A stretch of DNA of 35,648 bases from Clostridia bacterium (GTDB lineage Bacteria > Bacillota > Clostridia > UBA1212): assembly GCA_017848335.1 (NCBI GenBank), contig JAGDAX010000055.1, positions 1 through 35,648 of the forward strand, given 5' to 3'. A model generated the notes under the pieces. It made no database searches. It had not been told where the DNA came from and was given only the letters and a program-made list of their open reading frames with translations. Positions 16,399 through 24,495 of the stretch are shown here, piece after piece. The position numbers and the translations under genes are program-made. Position 1 is the first letter of the stretch; each line of letters starts with the position of its first letter.

Positions 16399-18300
16399 TT
16401 ATTCGGCCGAGTACCTGTAGTTCTTCTCGGAGAACACGTAAGTAAGCCTGCCTATGGGCGCGGCGTCGCCGTTCTTGTAGAACGAGAAGACGTCAATCGT
16501 GCCGTCCTCGTTCCGCTGATAATTGTCGGCCCATTTGAACTGCACGTCAAGGGGCCGGTCGGCGGCGGCGATGCCCAGAAGCTCTCTCGAGACGGAGAGC
16601 ATCATCCTGTTGCCCTCGACCTTCATTTGGGCGGTGCCTGCCTTTGTCCAGGTGCCGTCCGCGTTGTATTTTGAAATCACTGCCTCGCCGCCCTCGGGCT
16701 TCTCGAGGTTCACCGCGAAGTCGAAGGCGTTCTCCCACAGGGCGCCGGAGGAGGCTCCGCTGTTAATGAAGAGCGTCATCCAGTTGTCGTCGGTGGAAGG
16801 AGTGATGTCGGCGGCGGTCTCGGCGTAGAAGTACAGATTGCTGCTGTCCTTGGCGGTCTTCAGCGCCACGAAGTCGTTGCGGCCGGTCTCGTCGGTGTAC
16901 CTTTCTCTGCCGTAGCCCTTGCTGTCGCGGTCGACGGTGTCGTTCCTGTAGTCAGTGTAATTAGCGGTGACGTCCTTGTTCCACTGGTCGAAGCTGCCGC
17001 TGACGTCGATGGTCTTGTCGGCGCCGACGTTGACTCTCGCGGCGGTGCCTTTGTACTGGCGGATGCAGTCAATGAGCTGCATATAGTAGTTGTCGCCGTA
17101 AAGGCCCTCCATGGGCTCCGCGTCTCTGCTGGTGTTGGGATCGCAGCAGTCGCAGAACCAGATAGGTGACCTTGTGTCCTTGCCGGGGTCGAGCCTCTGG
17201 GCGATCCATTCGTTCCAGCCCGTGAAGAACACCATCTCCGGGTCGACGCTTATGGCCCATCTCCACTGCTCCGCCACGTTGTAGCCGTAATACATTGCCT
17301 TATCGGAATTGTCGTTGGCTCCGTCGTGCCAGCTTCTCGTCCTGTCGTTCGCGCCGTAGAAGGCGGTTTTGCTCATCATTACCGAGTTGTCGTGCTGGGC
17401 GATGGAGACGTTCACGACCTCCTTGCGCCCGTTAAGCCCGTAAACGGCACTGTCGGTCATATTCCTGCCGAATTCCATCCACGGGAAGCCGTCGTCGGGC
17501 CTTTCGTCCTCATTCGGCCAGACTCTCTCCTTGATGCGGAAATATTCCTTGCACTCATCGGAAAGATCCGCGTCGCTCTTGACGCCGATAATGAGGGGCT
17601 TGCCCTCGTAATAGTACCAGAGCTCGTCAAGTCTGGGGTATTTTTTCTTCATGCTGGCGTTGTTGTACAGGTCCTTGTACAGCTGATTGATGGTCTTGCC
17701 GGAATTCGTGGCAGTGTAAAATGCCAGCTTCGGCACGTCAAGACCCATCTCAAGATACTCGTACCATACCTCGATAAGCTTACGCGCGGGCGCGGTGTAC
17801 GTGACGGCGTTGGTGGTGTCAAACACCATGAAGTCCACGCCTGCGTCGCGCAGCATCTGAAGGTGCTTCCTCTGTACCCACTGGTCGGTGGCCAGGTAGT
17901 AGCCGAACATGGGCTCGCCCCAGAAATGGAACGCGCCAAGTGCGCCGCCTCCCGCCTTCATCCACGCAGCCTGGGATTTGATGGCGCCCGGTTCGTTCTT
18001 AACGATCTCATAGATATTGTAGGGGCCGTCCGTTCCGTGCTGTCCGTGCCACAGGAAGTAGAAGATGCCGACCTGCCTGTCTCTCGGGGCGGACACCTGT
18101 CCGTCAAGAGAAATCTGCCTGCCCAGAGAATCCACGCCGCCGTAGCTTCCGTTGACCTCCGAATATCCACCGCTGTAATAGGGATCCAGGGTGGCGGGGT
18201 CAACCGTCGGGTCAGGCTCGACGGGCGGGTTTTCAACGCATCCGGCAAGCATAGCGGCTGCAATCACAAAAACCAGTAAAAGCGAAAAAATCTTTTTCAT
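16399..18300 (-). CDS. GH99-like lipoprotein with C-terminal CBM9-like domain
   Basis: 633 aa, exported lipoprotein: MKKIFSLLLVFVIAAAMLAGC gives a clear lipobox (LAGC, Cys21). A conserved segment YGGVDSLGRQISLDG precedes the barrel, as in the 759-aa paralogue. Barrel about 75-415: RQVGIFYFLWHGQ, LGAFHFWGEPMFGYY, LRDAGVDFMVFDTTN, YYYEGKPLIIG, FFTGWNEWIAQRL near 358. The C-terminal about 430-633 (TIDVSGSFDQWNKDV, NLYFYAETAADITPS, VQFKWADNYQ) resembles CBM9/DOMON-type carbohydrate-binding domains. Likely role: cell-surface glycan binding and cleavage; linkage unknown, and WbsX/GH99-like or DUF5010 membership cannot be separated by eye. Start ATG 18300 with GGAG about 11 nt upstream. Five 17-bp direct repeats lie immediately upstream of its candidate promoter. 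Confidence 0.83.
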   Translation of the reverse strand: MKKIFSLLLVFVIAAAMLAGCVENPPVEPDPTVDPATLDPYYSGGYSEVNGSYGGVDSLGRQISLDGQVSAPRDRQVGIFYFLWHGQHGTDGPYNIYEIVKNEPGAIKSQAAWMKAGGGALGAFHFWGEPMFGYYLATDQWVQRKHLQMLRDAGVDFMVFDTTNAVTYTAPARKLIEVWYEYLEMGLDVPKLAFYTATNSGKTINQLYKDLYNNASMKKKYPRLDELWYYYEGKPLIIGVKSDADLSDECKEYFRIKERVWPNEDERPDDGFPWMEFGRNMTDSAVYGLNGRKEVVNVSIAQHDNSVMMSKTAFYGANDRTRSWHDGANDNSDKAMYYGYNVAEQWRWAISVDPEMVFFTGWNEWIAQRLDPGKDTRSPIWFCDCCDPNTSRDAEPMEGLYGDNYYMQLIDCIRQYKGTAARVNVGADKTIDVSGSFDQWNKDVTANYTDYRNDTVDRDSKGYGRERYTDETGRNDFVALKTAKDSSNLYFYAETAADITPSTDDNWMTLFINSGASSGALWENAFDFAVNLEKPEGGEAVISKYNADGTWTKAGTAQMKVEGNRMMLSVSRELLGIAAADRPLDVQFKWADNYQRNEDGTIDVFSFYKNGDAAPIGRLTYVFSEKNYRYSAE

Positions 18301-18377
18301 AAATAAAAAATCTCCGACTTGTTTTATTTTTGGGAAAGCCTGAGGCTTGTCCCGGGTTGTCTGTTTAAGGGACTTTT

Positions 18378-18406
18378 TATCAGAGCCGTTGTTTTTACCC
18401 GGTCAA
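18378..18406 (-). promoter_or_regulatory. weak promoter candidate of the 633-aa lipoprotein
   Basis: Minus strand: TTGACC (18406-18401), 18 bp, TGATAA (18383-18378). The -35 is good and the -10 poor. The adjacent 17-bp repeats lie directly upstream of the -35, where activator sites are common. Confidence 0.4.
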
Positions 18407-18491
18407 TTGTTTTTGTCATACGATTGCTTTCGTCGGACGATTGTTTTTGTCATACGATCGTTTTTGTCGTACGATCGTTTTTGTCATACGA
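18407..18491. repeat. 17-bp direct repeat, 5 copies (iteron-like)
   Basis: Units at 18407-18423, 18424-18440, 18441-18457, 18458-18474 and 18475-18491 follow TYGTTTTTGTCATACGA; the second is the most divergent. There are no gaps between units. They abut the -35 element of the lipoprotein promoter. Confidence 0.88.
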
Positions 18492-18639
18492 TTGATTTTT
18501 ACCAAAAGCCGCCGTTAAATCGGGTCAATTGTTTCGGGTATTTCGGAGAGCGGTCTTCCGCGCCGCCGCGGCCTGAACCGTCAGACAAGCGCATATGCCG
18601 CGGCCCTGATGCCGCGCCGGCCGGCAGGCGGCTTGCGTC

Positions 18640-18714
18640 GGGCGTCCGATAAGGTACGCCGCCGGCGGCCGGCGAGCGGTAGACGGCGGGCATCCGATAC
18701 AGTCTGCCGCCGGC
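18640..18714. repeat. 48-bp-spaced direct repeat, 2 copies
   Basis: GGGCGTCCGATA (18640-18651) and GGGCATCCGATA (18688-18699), each followed by a GCCGCCGG block. Non-coding. Confidence 0.55.
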
Positions 18715-18725
18715 TGAATTTTGAC

Positions 18726-18744
18726 AAAAAGCCCGCCGGGCCTT
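18726..18744 (-). terminator. rho-independent terminator of the 452-aa gene
   Basis: Minus strand: AAGGCCCGGCGGGCTTTTT, with a GCCC-GGC-GGGC stem extended by G-T and A-T pairs and five T. It is about 60 nt after the stop codon. Confidence 0.7.
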
Positions 18745-18802
18745 GACGCTTCCGCTAAGCAAGCGCAGCAGGAACCCAGGCAGGCTTTCGTCTGTCTTTT
18801 AA

Positions 18803-20161
18803 TCAGTGCTTCTTTTTGAGAAGAATAAGAGCAGCACCCATCATTGCCGCGATAGCCGCGCCGCCAAGGACAACGCTGCCGCAGCCGCTCTTCTTGCCTG
18901 CGTCGGCCGGAGGCTCAGTGACTGCAGGAGCAGCGGTGGGCTCATTCCCGGCATCGTCGCCGGTATTCTCAGGCGTAGCCGTAGGCACGGGAGTGGGAGT
19001 ATTGGTGGGCCTGGGTGTAGGCGTCGCTATTGCCGGGAACGCCTCGGCGCCCTTCTCGGTGTAGCTTGCCGCAAACGTTTCGGCATAATCTTTCGTGGTG
19101 AAGAACGCGATGTAGTAAAGCTCTACCTGCGAATCAGCGTTAGTCGTTCCGAAAACGTCATATCTGAGAAGCTGGAGAATTCCGGTCCAGGTCTTGTTCT
19201 TGGTCAAATTGACGGTGATGATCTGGAACTCCTCGCCTGCCGCGTACTGGTACTGCGCGTTCTGACGCTCGGACAGTTGAGGATCCTCGGAAGTGGTGAA
19301 ATACAGCTGGCCGCTGCCGTTATGGACCGCAGGATCAACCTTGGCCGCGATCTGGATCACCTTGTACTTATCAAGATTGACCTCCTCGCCGAAGAACTCG
19401 TCGACTGCGTCGGCAACGCTGATGGAGATGTAGGGGTCTCCGCTTTCCGCAACCTCGAGGATCTGGCACTTCTTTTCCTCGTCGAATTCGCCCACTTCAA
19501 TGCCGTTGCCGTTCGAGAAGATCTCGCCGTACTTGTCCTCCTCGTCGAAAACGAGGAAAAGCATGGAGTCCTCAAGCGGCTCACCCTCGGGCGTAGCCGT
19601 AGGCTCGGGAGTAGGAGATGCGTCGGGATCCGCGGGGCCTTCATAGTAAATCTCGATTTCCGACGTGAAAAGCGCCATGGCGTAATCGCCGTCCTCAACT
19701 CTCACGACCGGGATGATCTTGTGACTGCCGAGAAGTCCCTCGACGCTCATTCTGAGCTTCATTCTGGTAACGTAGTCGCACGACACCGAAGCAGCCGCGT
19801 CAATAACGTCCTGTCCGGCCTCGATCACAGCGTCATCGACCATGATCACGTCGCCGTCGTCGATCTGGTAGCCGTAGCCCTTGATCGGCTGGTCAAAGCA
19901 GACCCAGCCTGTGATCGTGATGGCGGTATGCTCGCCGGTAATAGTGCTGTCGACCTCGGCAAGGTATTCTCTGCCGGCACCATCCCTGCCGCCCATAAAT
20001 TCCTCGGAATCGTCGAGGAATACGTTGTCGAGCGCGCCGTAGCAGTGGCCGTCATACAGTACCATGGAGTCCAGCTCTGCAGCGAAGCTCATCATGGGTA
20101 TTGCGGTCAGTGCCAGCGAGGCAATCAAGAAAAACGCAAGAATCTTTTTCATAAAACCCAT
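18803..20161 (-). CDS. secreted two-domain protein with Cys-containing C-terminal membrane tail
   Basis: 452 aa, function unknown. Signal peptide MKKILAFFLIASLALTAIPM with cleavage near SFAAE. First beta-rich domain about 28-170 (ITITGWVCFDQPIKGYGYQ), reminiscent of a repeated exported module found in Clostridia. Linker PTPEPTATPEG; second domain about 195-385 (DKYKVIQIAAKVDPAV, FQIITVNLTKNKTWTGIL) that looks like a sugar-binding jelly-roll. A second linker PTPRPTNTPTPVPTATPE is followed by KKSGCGS, a hydrophobic helix and a KKK end. There is no LPXTG. The tail (Gly-Cys-Gly-Ser + TM + basic end) resembles a C-terminal sorting signal. Two starts are possible: ATG 20161 (AGGAG 6 nt before) or ATG 20152. 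It has its own strong promoter and terminator, so it is monocistronic. Confidence 0.8.
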   Translation of the reverse strand: MGFMKKILAFFLIASLALTAIPMMSFAAELDSMVLYDGHCYGALDNVFLDDSEEFMGGRDGAGREYLAEVDSTITGEHTAITITGWVCFDQPIKGYGYQIDDGDVIMVDDAVIEAGQDVIDAAASVSCDYVTRMKLRMSVEGLLGSHKIIPVVRVEDGDYAMALFTSEIEIYYEGPADPDASPTPEPTATPEGEPLEDSMLFLVFDEEDKYGEIFSNGNGIEVGEFDEEKKCQILEVAESGDPYISISVADAVDEFFGEEVNLDKYKVIQIAAKVDPAVHNGSGQLYFTTSEDPQLSERQNAQYQYAAGEEFQIITVNLTKNKTWTGILQLLRYDVFGTTNADSQVELYYIAFFTTKDYAETFAASYTEKGAEAFPAIATPTPRPTNTPTPVPTATPENTGDDAGNEPTAAPAVTEPPADAGKKSGCGSVVLGGAAIAAMMGAALILLKKKH

Positions 20162-20257
20162 CCTTTTCTCCTTTTAGAGACATAACAAAGAAATGTAAAT
20201 AGATAATCGAAGCTGCCCGGCGCTGAAAACCGCCGAAGGCGCATCTTCCTGCGTGAA

Positions 20258-20286
20258 AGGATAGCACAAAAAGCCCTTTCTGTCAA
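20258..20286 (-). promoter_or_regulatory. promoter of the 452-aa secreted protein
   Basis: Minus strand: TTGACA (20286-20281), 17 bp, TATCCT (20263-20258) with TGTGC giving an extended -10. The leader is about 95 nt. Confidence 0.82.
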
Positions 20287-20390
20287 TAATTTCACTTTCG
20301 GCAAGCGCCGGGGTAAACGCCGGGGCATTAGCAGTTTTTGAGGGCGTTTGATCGGCGCCCGCGTGGCTGCGGCCTTGCGCTTCCTTGGCG

Positions 20391-20596
20391 CTTGCCCGGT
20401 GCTTGCTTGGTGCTTGCTTGGCTTTTTCCGGTGCTTGCCTGACTTTGCCCGTGCTTGCCCGTGCTTGCCCGTGCTTGCCCGGTGCTTGCTTGGCTTTTTC
20501 CGGTGCTTGCCTGACTTTGCCCGGCGCTCTCTTTGCGCTCACCTATCGTTTGCCCGGTGCTTGCTTGGATTTTTCCGGTGCTTGGCTTTTCCCGGC
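20391..20596. repeat. compound tandem repeat (GCTTGCCCGG words)
   Basis: Two long copies (about 20412-20455 and 20478-20522) and a third degraded copy (about 20551-20596) of TTGGCTTTTTCCGGTGCTTG plus CCTGACTTTGCCC. Between the first two, the 10-bp word GTGCTTGCCC is itself repeated several times. Non-coding, directly after the 759-aa gene. Confidence 0.8.
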
Positions 20597-20598
20597 GC

Positions 20599-22878
20599 TC
20601 ACTTGAAGGGGAAGCAGAATCTGCCGCCCGGCGCCGTCTCGCCGTCGGTGTAAAGATTCAGCACGTTGCCCTCGTTCTCGCCGATCATGTTATTGTCGGT
20701 CCACTTGTATCCGAAGGACGCGGGAACGCCGCCCTTCGAAAGCCCCAGCGCCTCTCTCGGCACCCGCAGCTGGATGATATTGCGGCGCACGACAATATCC
20801 GCGCTGCCCGCGATCTCGAAGCTCCAGCCGCCCTTTGAGCGCTCCACGGCGGCCTTGCCGTCCGAGGGGCTGTTCCGGTTGATCACGTACTCGAAGCCTT
20901 CCCAGGCCTTGTCGCTGCTGCCCGTGTCAATGAACAGGCGCATCCAGCCCTCGTCCGTGGAGGGGGTGATCTCGTCGGCGCACTCCGCGTAGAAATATAC
21001 GTAGCTGTCGTCGTAGGCCGTCTTGACCAGCGCAATATCGTTGCGGGCGGTCTTGTTCTTGTATATCTTGCCGCCGTAGCCCGTGGAGCCGTTGCTCTTG
21101 CTGCGCTCGATCGTGCTGCCGACGTACGTCTGCATGCCCGGAACGTCGCTCCACTGGGAAAGCTTCCCGGCGATATCTATCGTCTTCGAAGGAGACGCGG
21201 GCGCGGTGTCGCTGACGCCCTTGAAGCGCCTGATATTTTCCACCAGCTGGTAGTAATAGTAATCCTTCATCTCGCCCTGCGAAGGCTCCACGTCGCGGCT
21301 GTATTCGGTGTTGAACTGATCCACAAAGCAGTTGGTGAGCGTGGTGTCGCCCGCCCAGGTCTCCATTCTCATGGCCACCCACTCGTTCCAGCCCGTGACG
21401 AAAATGAATTCCGGGTCCTGACTGATGGCGTAATCCCATTGCTGCTGGAAATTCAGGCCGTAGTACTTGGAGTTGGCGATATTCTTGTCGACCACCACCT
21501 TGTCCCTGCCGTCCCTGAGGTACGTGTAATTGTATGAGCCCTTGGTGTAGCTGCGGCCCATGACGTTGTAGCCGCTCATTGCCGTGAGAACGTTGCGCTC
21601 GTAGTCCAGATTCTGGGCGACGCCCACGGTCACCTCCTCCACCTTGCCGGCTCCCGTTTTGTACACCGCCTGGGGATACCTCGAAAGCCAGCCCCAGTAA
21701 TCGTTGGACATCGTGGTGTGGAAGCAGAGCGGGTCGTCCCTGCGGAAGGTGAAGAAATTGCGGATCTCCTTGTCGAGGGCGTTGGAGGTCTGCAGGCACT
21801 CCGGATACGCGAGAATGAGCGGCTTGCCCTTCCAGTTGAACCACGTGTCCTTATAGAGCCCCTTCTGATAGAGCTTCTGGTAAATGTCAAGCATCTGCGT
21901 CCTGGCGTCGCTGTTGGCGGCGAAGGGGAGCATGAATACGATCCCCGGGGCATTGACGCCCTGCCTGCGCGCCTCGCTGAAGCCCTCAAATAGCGCCATG
22001 TAGGACTTTTCCCAGGTGAAGGTGCCGTTGGTGTTGTCGAGAATGATGCAGTCCACTCCCGCGTCCGCGAGAAGCTCCGCGTGCTTCCTTATGACGTACT
22101 TGTCCGCCGTGGAGTAGTAGTTGAAGATCGGCTCGTCCCAGAAATGATATCCGGTGCGGTTTTTCCAGACCGGGTGGTAGAAGTCGTGTGTTGCCTTCTC
22201 GCGCTCGGCGTCGCTCTCAAGGGAGGCCAGCAGCTGCGTAACGTTGCGGGGCGAGGTCGACCGGCCCAGCTCCTCGTGCCATGAGGAATAGAAAATGCCC
22301 ACGAATTTCGACTTGTTGACGGTGCCCTGCACGGTGCCGCTGCGGAGCGTGGACGTGTACGAGGAGCCCGCCTTCGAAACCACCCTGCCAAGGCCGTCCA
22401 CCGCGGTATAGCTGCCCGGGTTTATGGCCGAAACGTCCCGCGCAGTAATGGGGTACGACACGGGAATATCATACGCCTCCGCATCCGAAAGGACTGCGGG
22501 CTTTTGTGTCGGCGTAGGCGTGGGTGCGGCAGTGGGTGCAGACGTAGGCGTCGGCTCCTCCGTGGCCGTTTCGGCAGGCGCGCTCTCCGTGGCTGCGGCC
22601 TCTGTCGGCGCATCAGTCGGCGCGTCAGCAGTCTCTCCTGTGTCCGGCTCGGCCGTGTTCTGACTGTCGGTGCTTTGGCTGTCCGTCTCCGCGGAAGGCG
22701 TCTCCGAATTGTCCGGCGTCGGTGCTTCGGAGGCGTCCGGCGCCTTTGTCGTTTCGGGCGTGTCCACGGGGCCGGGCTTCACGGGCTTTTCCGTGCCGCA
22801 CGCGAAGGCCGAGAAGGCAAGCACGCCTGCCATACCAAGCGCGATAATCCATTTTACGGTTTTGAAGGTTCTTTTCAT
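20599..22878 (-). CDS. GH99-like lipoprotein with CBM9-like domain and long TEP-rich linker
   Basis: 759 aa, exported lipoprotein, paralogue of the 633-aa protein. ATG 22878 (MKRTFKTVKWIIA) with GAGGAACAG upstream; the frame is open further but without family sequence. Lipobox FSAFAC (Cys27). Residues about 30-130 form a Thr/Glu/Ala/Pro linker ending PTAAPTPTPTQKP. Then AVDGLGRVVSKAGSS, and a barrel about 190-555: FVGIFYSSWHEE, GYHFWDEPIFNYY, LADAGVDCIILDNTN, FNWKGKPLILAYPE, FVTGWNEWVAMRM near 496, DVEPSQGEMKDYYYYQ. The C-terminal about 566-759 (TIDIAGKLSQWSDVPG, YVYFYAECADEITPS, FGYKWTDNNM) is CBM9-like. Likely surface glycan binding and hydrolysis; substrate unknown. It is expressed from its own strong promoter 180 bp upstream, divergent from asnA. 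Confidence 0.85.
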   Translation of the reverse strand: MKRTFKTVKWIIALGMAGVLAFSAFACGTEKPVKPGPVDTPETTKAPDASEAPTPDNSETPSAETDSQSTDSQNTAEPDTGETADAPTDAPTEAAATESAPAETATEEPTPTSAPTAAPTPTPTQKPAVLSDAEAYDIPVSYPITARDVSAINPGSYTAVDGLGRVVSKAGSSYTSTLRSGTVQGTVNKSKFVGIFYSSWHEELGRSTSPRNVTQLLASLESDAEREKATHDFYHPVWKNRTGYHFWDEPIFNYYSTADKYVIRKHAELLADAGVDCIILDNTNGTFTWEKSYMALFEGFSEARRQGVNAPGIVFMLPFAANSDARTQMLDIYQKLYQKGLYKDTWFNWKGKPLILAYPECLQTSNALDKEIRNFFTFRRDDPLCFHTTMSNDYWGWLSRYPQAVYKTGAGKVEEVTVGVAQNLDYERNVLTAMSGYNVMGRSYTKGSYNYTYLRDGRDKVVVDKNIANSKYYGLNFQQQWDYAISQDPEFIFVTGWNEWVAMRMETWAGDTTLTNCFVDQFNTEYSRDVEPSQGEMKDYYYYQLVENIRRFKGVSDTAPASPSKTIDIAGKLSQWSDVPGMQTYVGSTIERSKSNGSTGYGGKIYKNKTARNDIALVKTAYDDSYVYFYAECADEITPSTDEGWMRLFIDTGSSDKAWEGFEYVINRNSPSDGKAAVERSKGGWSFEIAGSADIVVRRNIIQLRVPREALGLSKGGVPASFGYKWTDNNMIGENEGNVLNLYTDGETAPGGRFCFPFK

Positions 22879-22902
22879 TTTCTGTTCCTCATTGATCGGC
22901 GA

Positions 22903-22921
22903 ACGCCGCGGGGCGTTTTTT
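22903..22921 (+). terminator. hairpin + T6 on the strand opposite to the 759-aa gene
   Basis: ACGCC-GCGG-GGCGT followed by T (22916-22921). As a plus-strand terminator it has no gene before it; on the minus strand it is a hairpin about 20 nt before the ribosome binding site of the lipoprotein gene. Confidence 0.4.
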
Positions 22922-23054
22922 GCTTCGGCTTTCCCGGAGCTGCCCCGGCGTTGCTGCCGCTCGCGAGCTGTATTTTTGTGTGCGGGCGGCGTCTTGTTTT
23001 TCAGTCTGCCGGCGTCTTGTTTTTTCGGCCTGCGGGCTGAGTCTTGCAAAGCTG

Positions 23055-23082
23055 ATTTTAACATATTCGCGGCAGGTGTCAA
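23055..23082 (-). promoter_or_regulatory. promoter of the 759-aa lipoprotein
   Basis: Minus strand: TTGACA (23082-23077), 16 bp, TAAAAT (23060-23055). The leader is about 170 nt. Confidence 0.82.
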
Positions 23083-23151
23083 CTGTTTACGCGAAGCCGG
23101 GCACCGGGCACTCGGCTCTTGGCGCTCAGCACTCGGCAGTAACACTTTTCC

Positions 23152-23180
23152 TTGCGGGCGCGCGCGAATTTTGCTATAAT
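23152..23180 (+). promoter_or_regulatory. promoter of asnA
   Basis: TTGCGG (23152-23157), 17 bp, TATAAT (23175-23180), with TGC before the -10 (extended -10). The leader is about 127 nt and no T-box or other known leader motif was seen. Confidence 0.75.
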
Positions 23181-23313
23181 GCCCGATTATGACGCCGGTG
23201 CATTGCCGGGAAGACCCCGCAGCGCTTCTCGCGTCACGTGACATTTTCGGCTGCCGCAGCATCGCCTTCGATTTGCCGCCGCAGCATCGCAACTCCCAAA
23301 GGAAGTGGATACG

Positions 23314-24321
23314 TTGAACAGATTGTACATTCCCGAAAATTACAGGCCGCCCCTTGACGCGTACGACACGCAAAGGGCCATCGCGCTCATAAAGCAGACG
23401 TTCCAGCACAATTTTGCCGCCGCCCTGAACCTCAAAAGGGTGTCCGCGCCGCTTTTTGTCACCGGCGCGTCCGGTCTTAACGACAATCTGAACGGCTACG
23501 AGCGGCCTGTGAGCTTTGATATTCCCGCGATCGGCACGGAGGCGCAGGTGGTGCATTCTCTGGCCAAGTGGAAGAGGCTCGCCCTCAAGCGGTACAATTT
23601 CAACGTGGGCACCGGCCTTTACACGGACATGAACGCGATAAGGCGCGACGAGGCCCTCGACAACATCCACTCCGTCTACGTGGATCAGTGGGACTGGGAG
23701 AAGATCATTACCGCGCAGAACAGGAACATCGAATTCCTGAAGCTTATCGTGAAGGCCTGCGTTGGCGCGGTGTGCGACACGGCGGACACTCTCAAGGTGC
23801 ATTATCCGCAGCTCACGACAAGCTTTGACCGCGAAGTGGGCTTCATCACCACGGGCGAGCTTGAGGCGCTGTACCCGCTTCTCACGCCCTCCGAGAGGGA
23901 GACGGAGTTCGGCAAGACCCACCACACTGCCTGCATAATGCAGATCGGCCACCCGCTCAGGTCCGGCAAGCCCCACGACGGCCGCGCACCGGACTACGAC
24001 GACTGGAACCTTAACTGCGATATCTTCCTGTGGAGCGACACGCTGAAGCGGTCCGTGGAGATCTCCTCAATGGGCATAAGGGTCGACCCCGAGTCCCTCG
24101 ACAGGCAGCTCACTCTGGCGCACTGCGACGACAGGCGGGAGCTCCCCTTCCACAAGATGCTTCTCTCCGGCCAGCTGCCGCTCACCATTGGCGGGGGCAT
24201 CGGCCAGTCAAGGCTTTGCATGCTGCTGCTGGGCTGCGCACACATCGGCGAGGTGCAGTCGAGCCTGTGGGACGAGGACACGATAAGAGGGTGCGATGCC
24301 AACGGGATCCCGCTGCTCTGA
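23314..24321 (+). CDS. asnA: aspartate-ammonia ligase
   Basis: Makes asparagine from aspartate, ammonia and ATP (AMP-forming); a class II tRNA-synthetase-like fold. 335 aa, close to E. coli AsnA. I chose TTG 23314 (MNRLYIPENYRPPL) because AAAGGAAG sits 9 nt before it; the GTG at 23305 would directly abut that site. Family blocks are clear: AQVVHSLAKWKRLAL, GLYTDMNAIRRDE, LHSVYVDQWDWEK-like HSVYVDQWDWEKII, RAPDYDDWNLNCDI, SSMGIRVDPESLDRQL and the C-terminal TIGGGIGQSRLCMLLLG. It stands alone, divergent from a lipoprotein gene and convergent with rsmA. Confidence 0.95.
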   Translation: MNRLYIPENYRPPLDAYDTQRAIALIKQTFQHNFAAALNLKRVSAPLFVTGASGLNDNLNGYERPVSFDIPAIGTEAQVVHSLAKWKRLALKRYNFNVGTGLYTDMNAIRRDEALDNIHSVYVDQWDWEKIITAQNRNIEFLKLIVKACVGAVCDTADTLKVHYPQLTTSFDREVGFITTGELEALYPLLTPSERETEFGKTHHTACIMQIGHPLRSGKPHDGRAPDYDDWNLNCDIFLWSDTLKRSVEISSMGIRVDPESLDRQLTLAHCDDRRELPFHKMLLSGQLPLTIGGGIGQSRLCMLLLGCAHIGEVQSSLWDEDTIRGCDANGIPLL

Positions 24322-24366
24322 CGTGCGAACGAAACCGTACTGCTTTACCGATTCAAACGCAAAAAT

Positions 24367-24441
24367 AAAGGGATGTCTTTCAGACCTTCGGCCGCTTTGC
24401 GCGGACGGGCCTTAAGGAAATCCCTTTTGTTTATCTTTTTT
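24367..24441 (+). terminator. stem-loop between asnA and rsmA
   Basis: AAAGGGAT (24367-24374) pairs with ATCCCTTT (24420-24427), with an inner CCTT-C-GGCC / GGCC-TT-AAGG pairing, followed by TTGTTTATCTTTTTT. A plausible terminator for asnA; the imperfect stem keeps confidence moderate. Confidence 0.5.
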
Positions 24442-24495
24442 ACGAGGGCCCGGCGTTTCCGCCGCGCGCCGCGCATCGGTTCTATCAACTCACAA

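Larger units (their letters stand above)
18301..18802. other. 502-bp intergenic region rich in repeats
   Basis: From the downstream gene outward: AT-rich leader, weak promoter 18378-18406, 17-bp repeats 18407-18491, a GC-rich pair of 48-bp-spaced repeats 18640-18714 and the terminator of the 452-aa gene. No gene was recognised. Confidence 0.65.
20162..20598. other. 437-bp intergenic region
   Basis: It holds the leader and promoter of the 452-aa gene (to 20286), then about 100 bp without recognised signals, then the compound tandem repeat 20391-20596 that runs to the stop codon of the next gene. No gene or clear terminator. Confidence 0.65.
22879..23313. other. 435-bp divergent intergenic region
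   Basis: It holds the leader of the 759-aa gene with a hairpin at 22903-22921, divergent promoters at 23055-23082 (minus) and 23152-23180 (plus), and between them a GGGCACCGGGCACTCGG...GCACTCGG word repeat (23098-23138). The asnA leader has no T-box sequence. Confidence 0.7.

Noticed and set aside
18407..18491. CRISPR array
   Set aside because: Direct repeats are gapless with no unique spacers; the same holds for the other arrays. No cas gene is present.
18499..18762. 87-aa minus-strand protein in the 502-bp gap
   Set aside because: Composed of the translated 48-bp repeat, overlaps the terminator, and has no ribosome site.
23181..23313. T-box riboswitch before asnA
   Set aside because: The leader is only about 127 nt and lacks the conserved T-box sequence and a following terminator.
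22879..23976. Upstream extension of the 759-aa lipoprotein frame across the asnA gene
   Set aside because: The signal peptide and ribosome site place the start at 22878; the extension is antisense to asnA.
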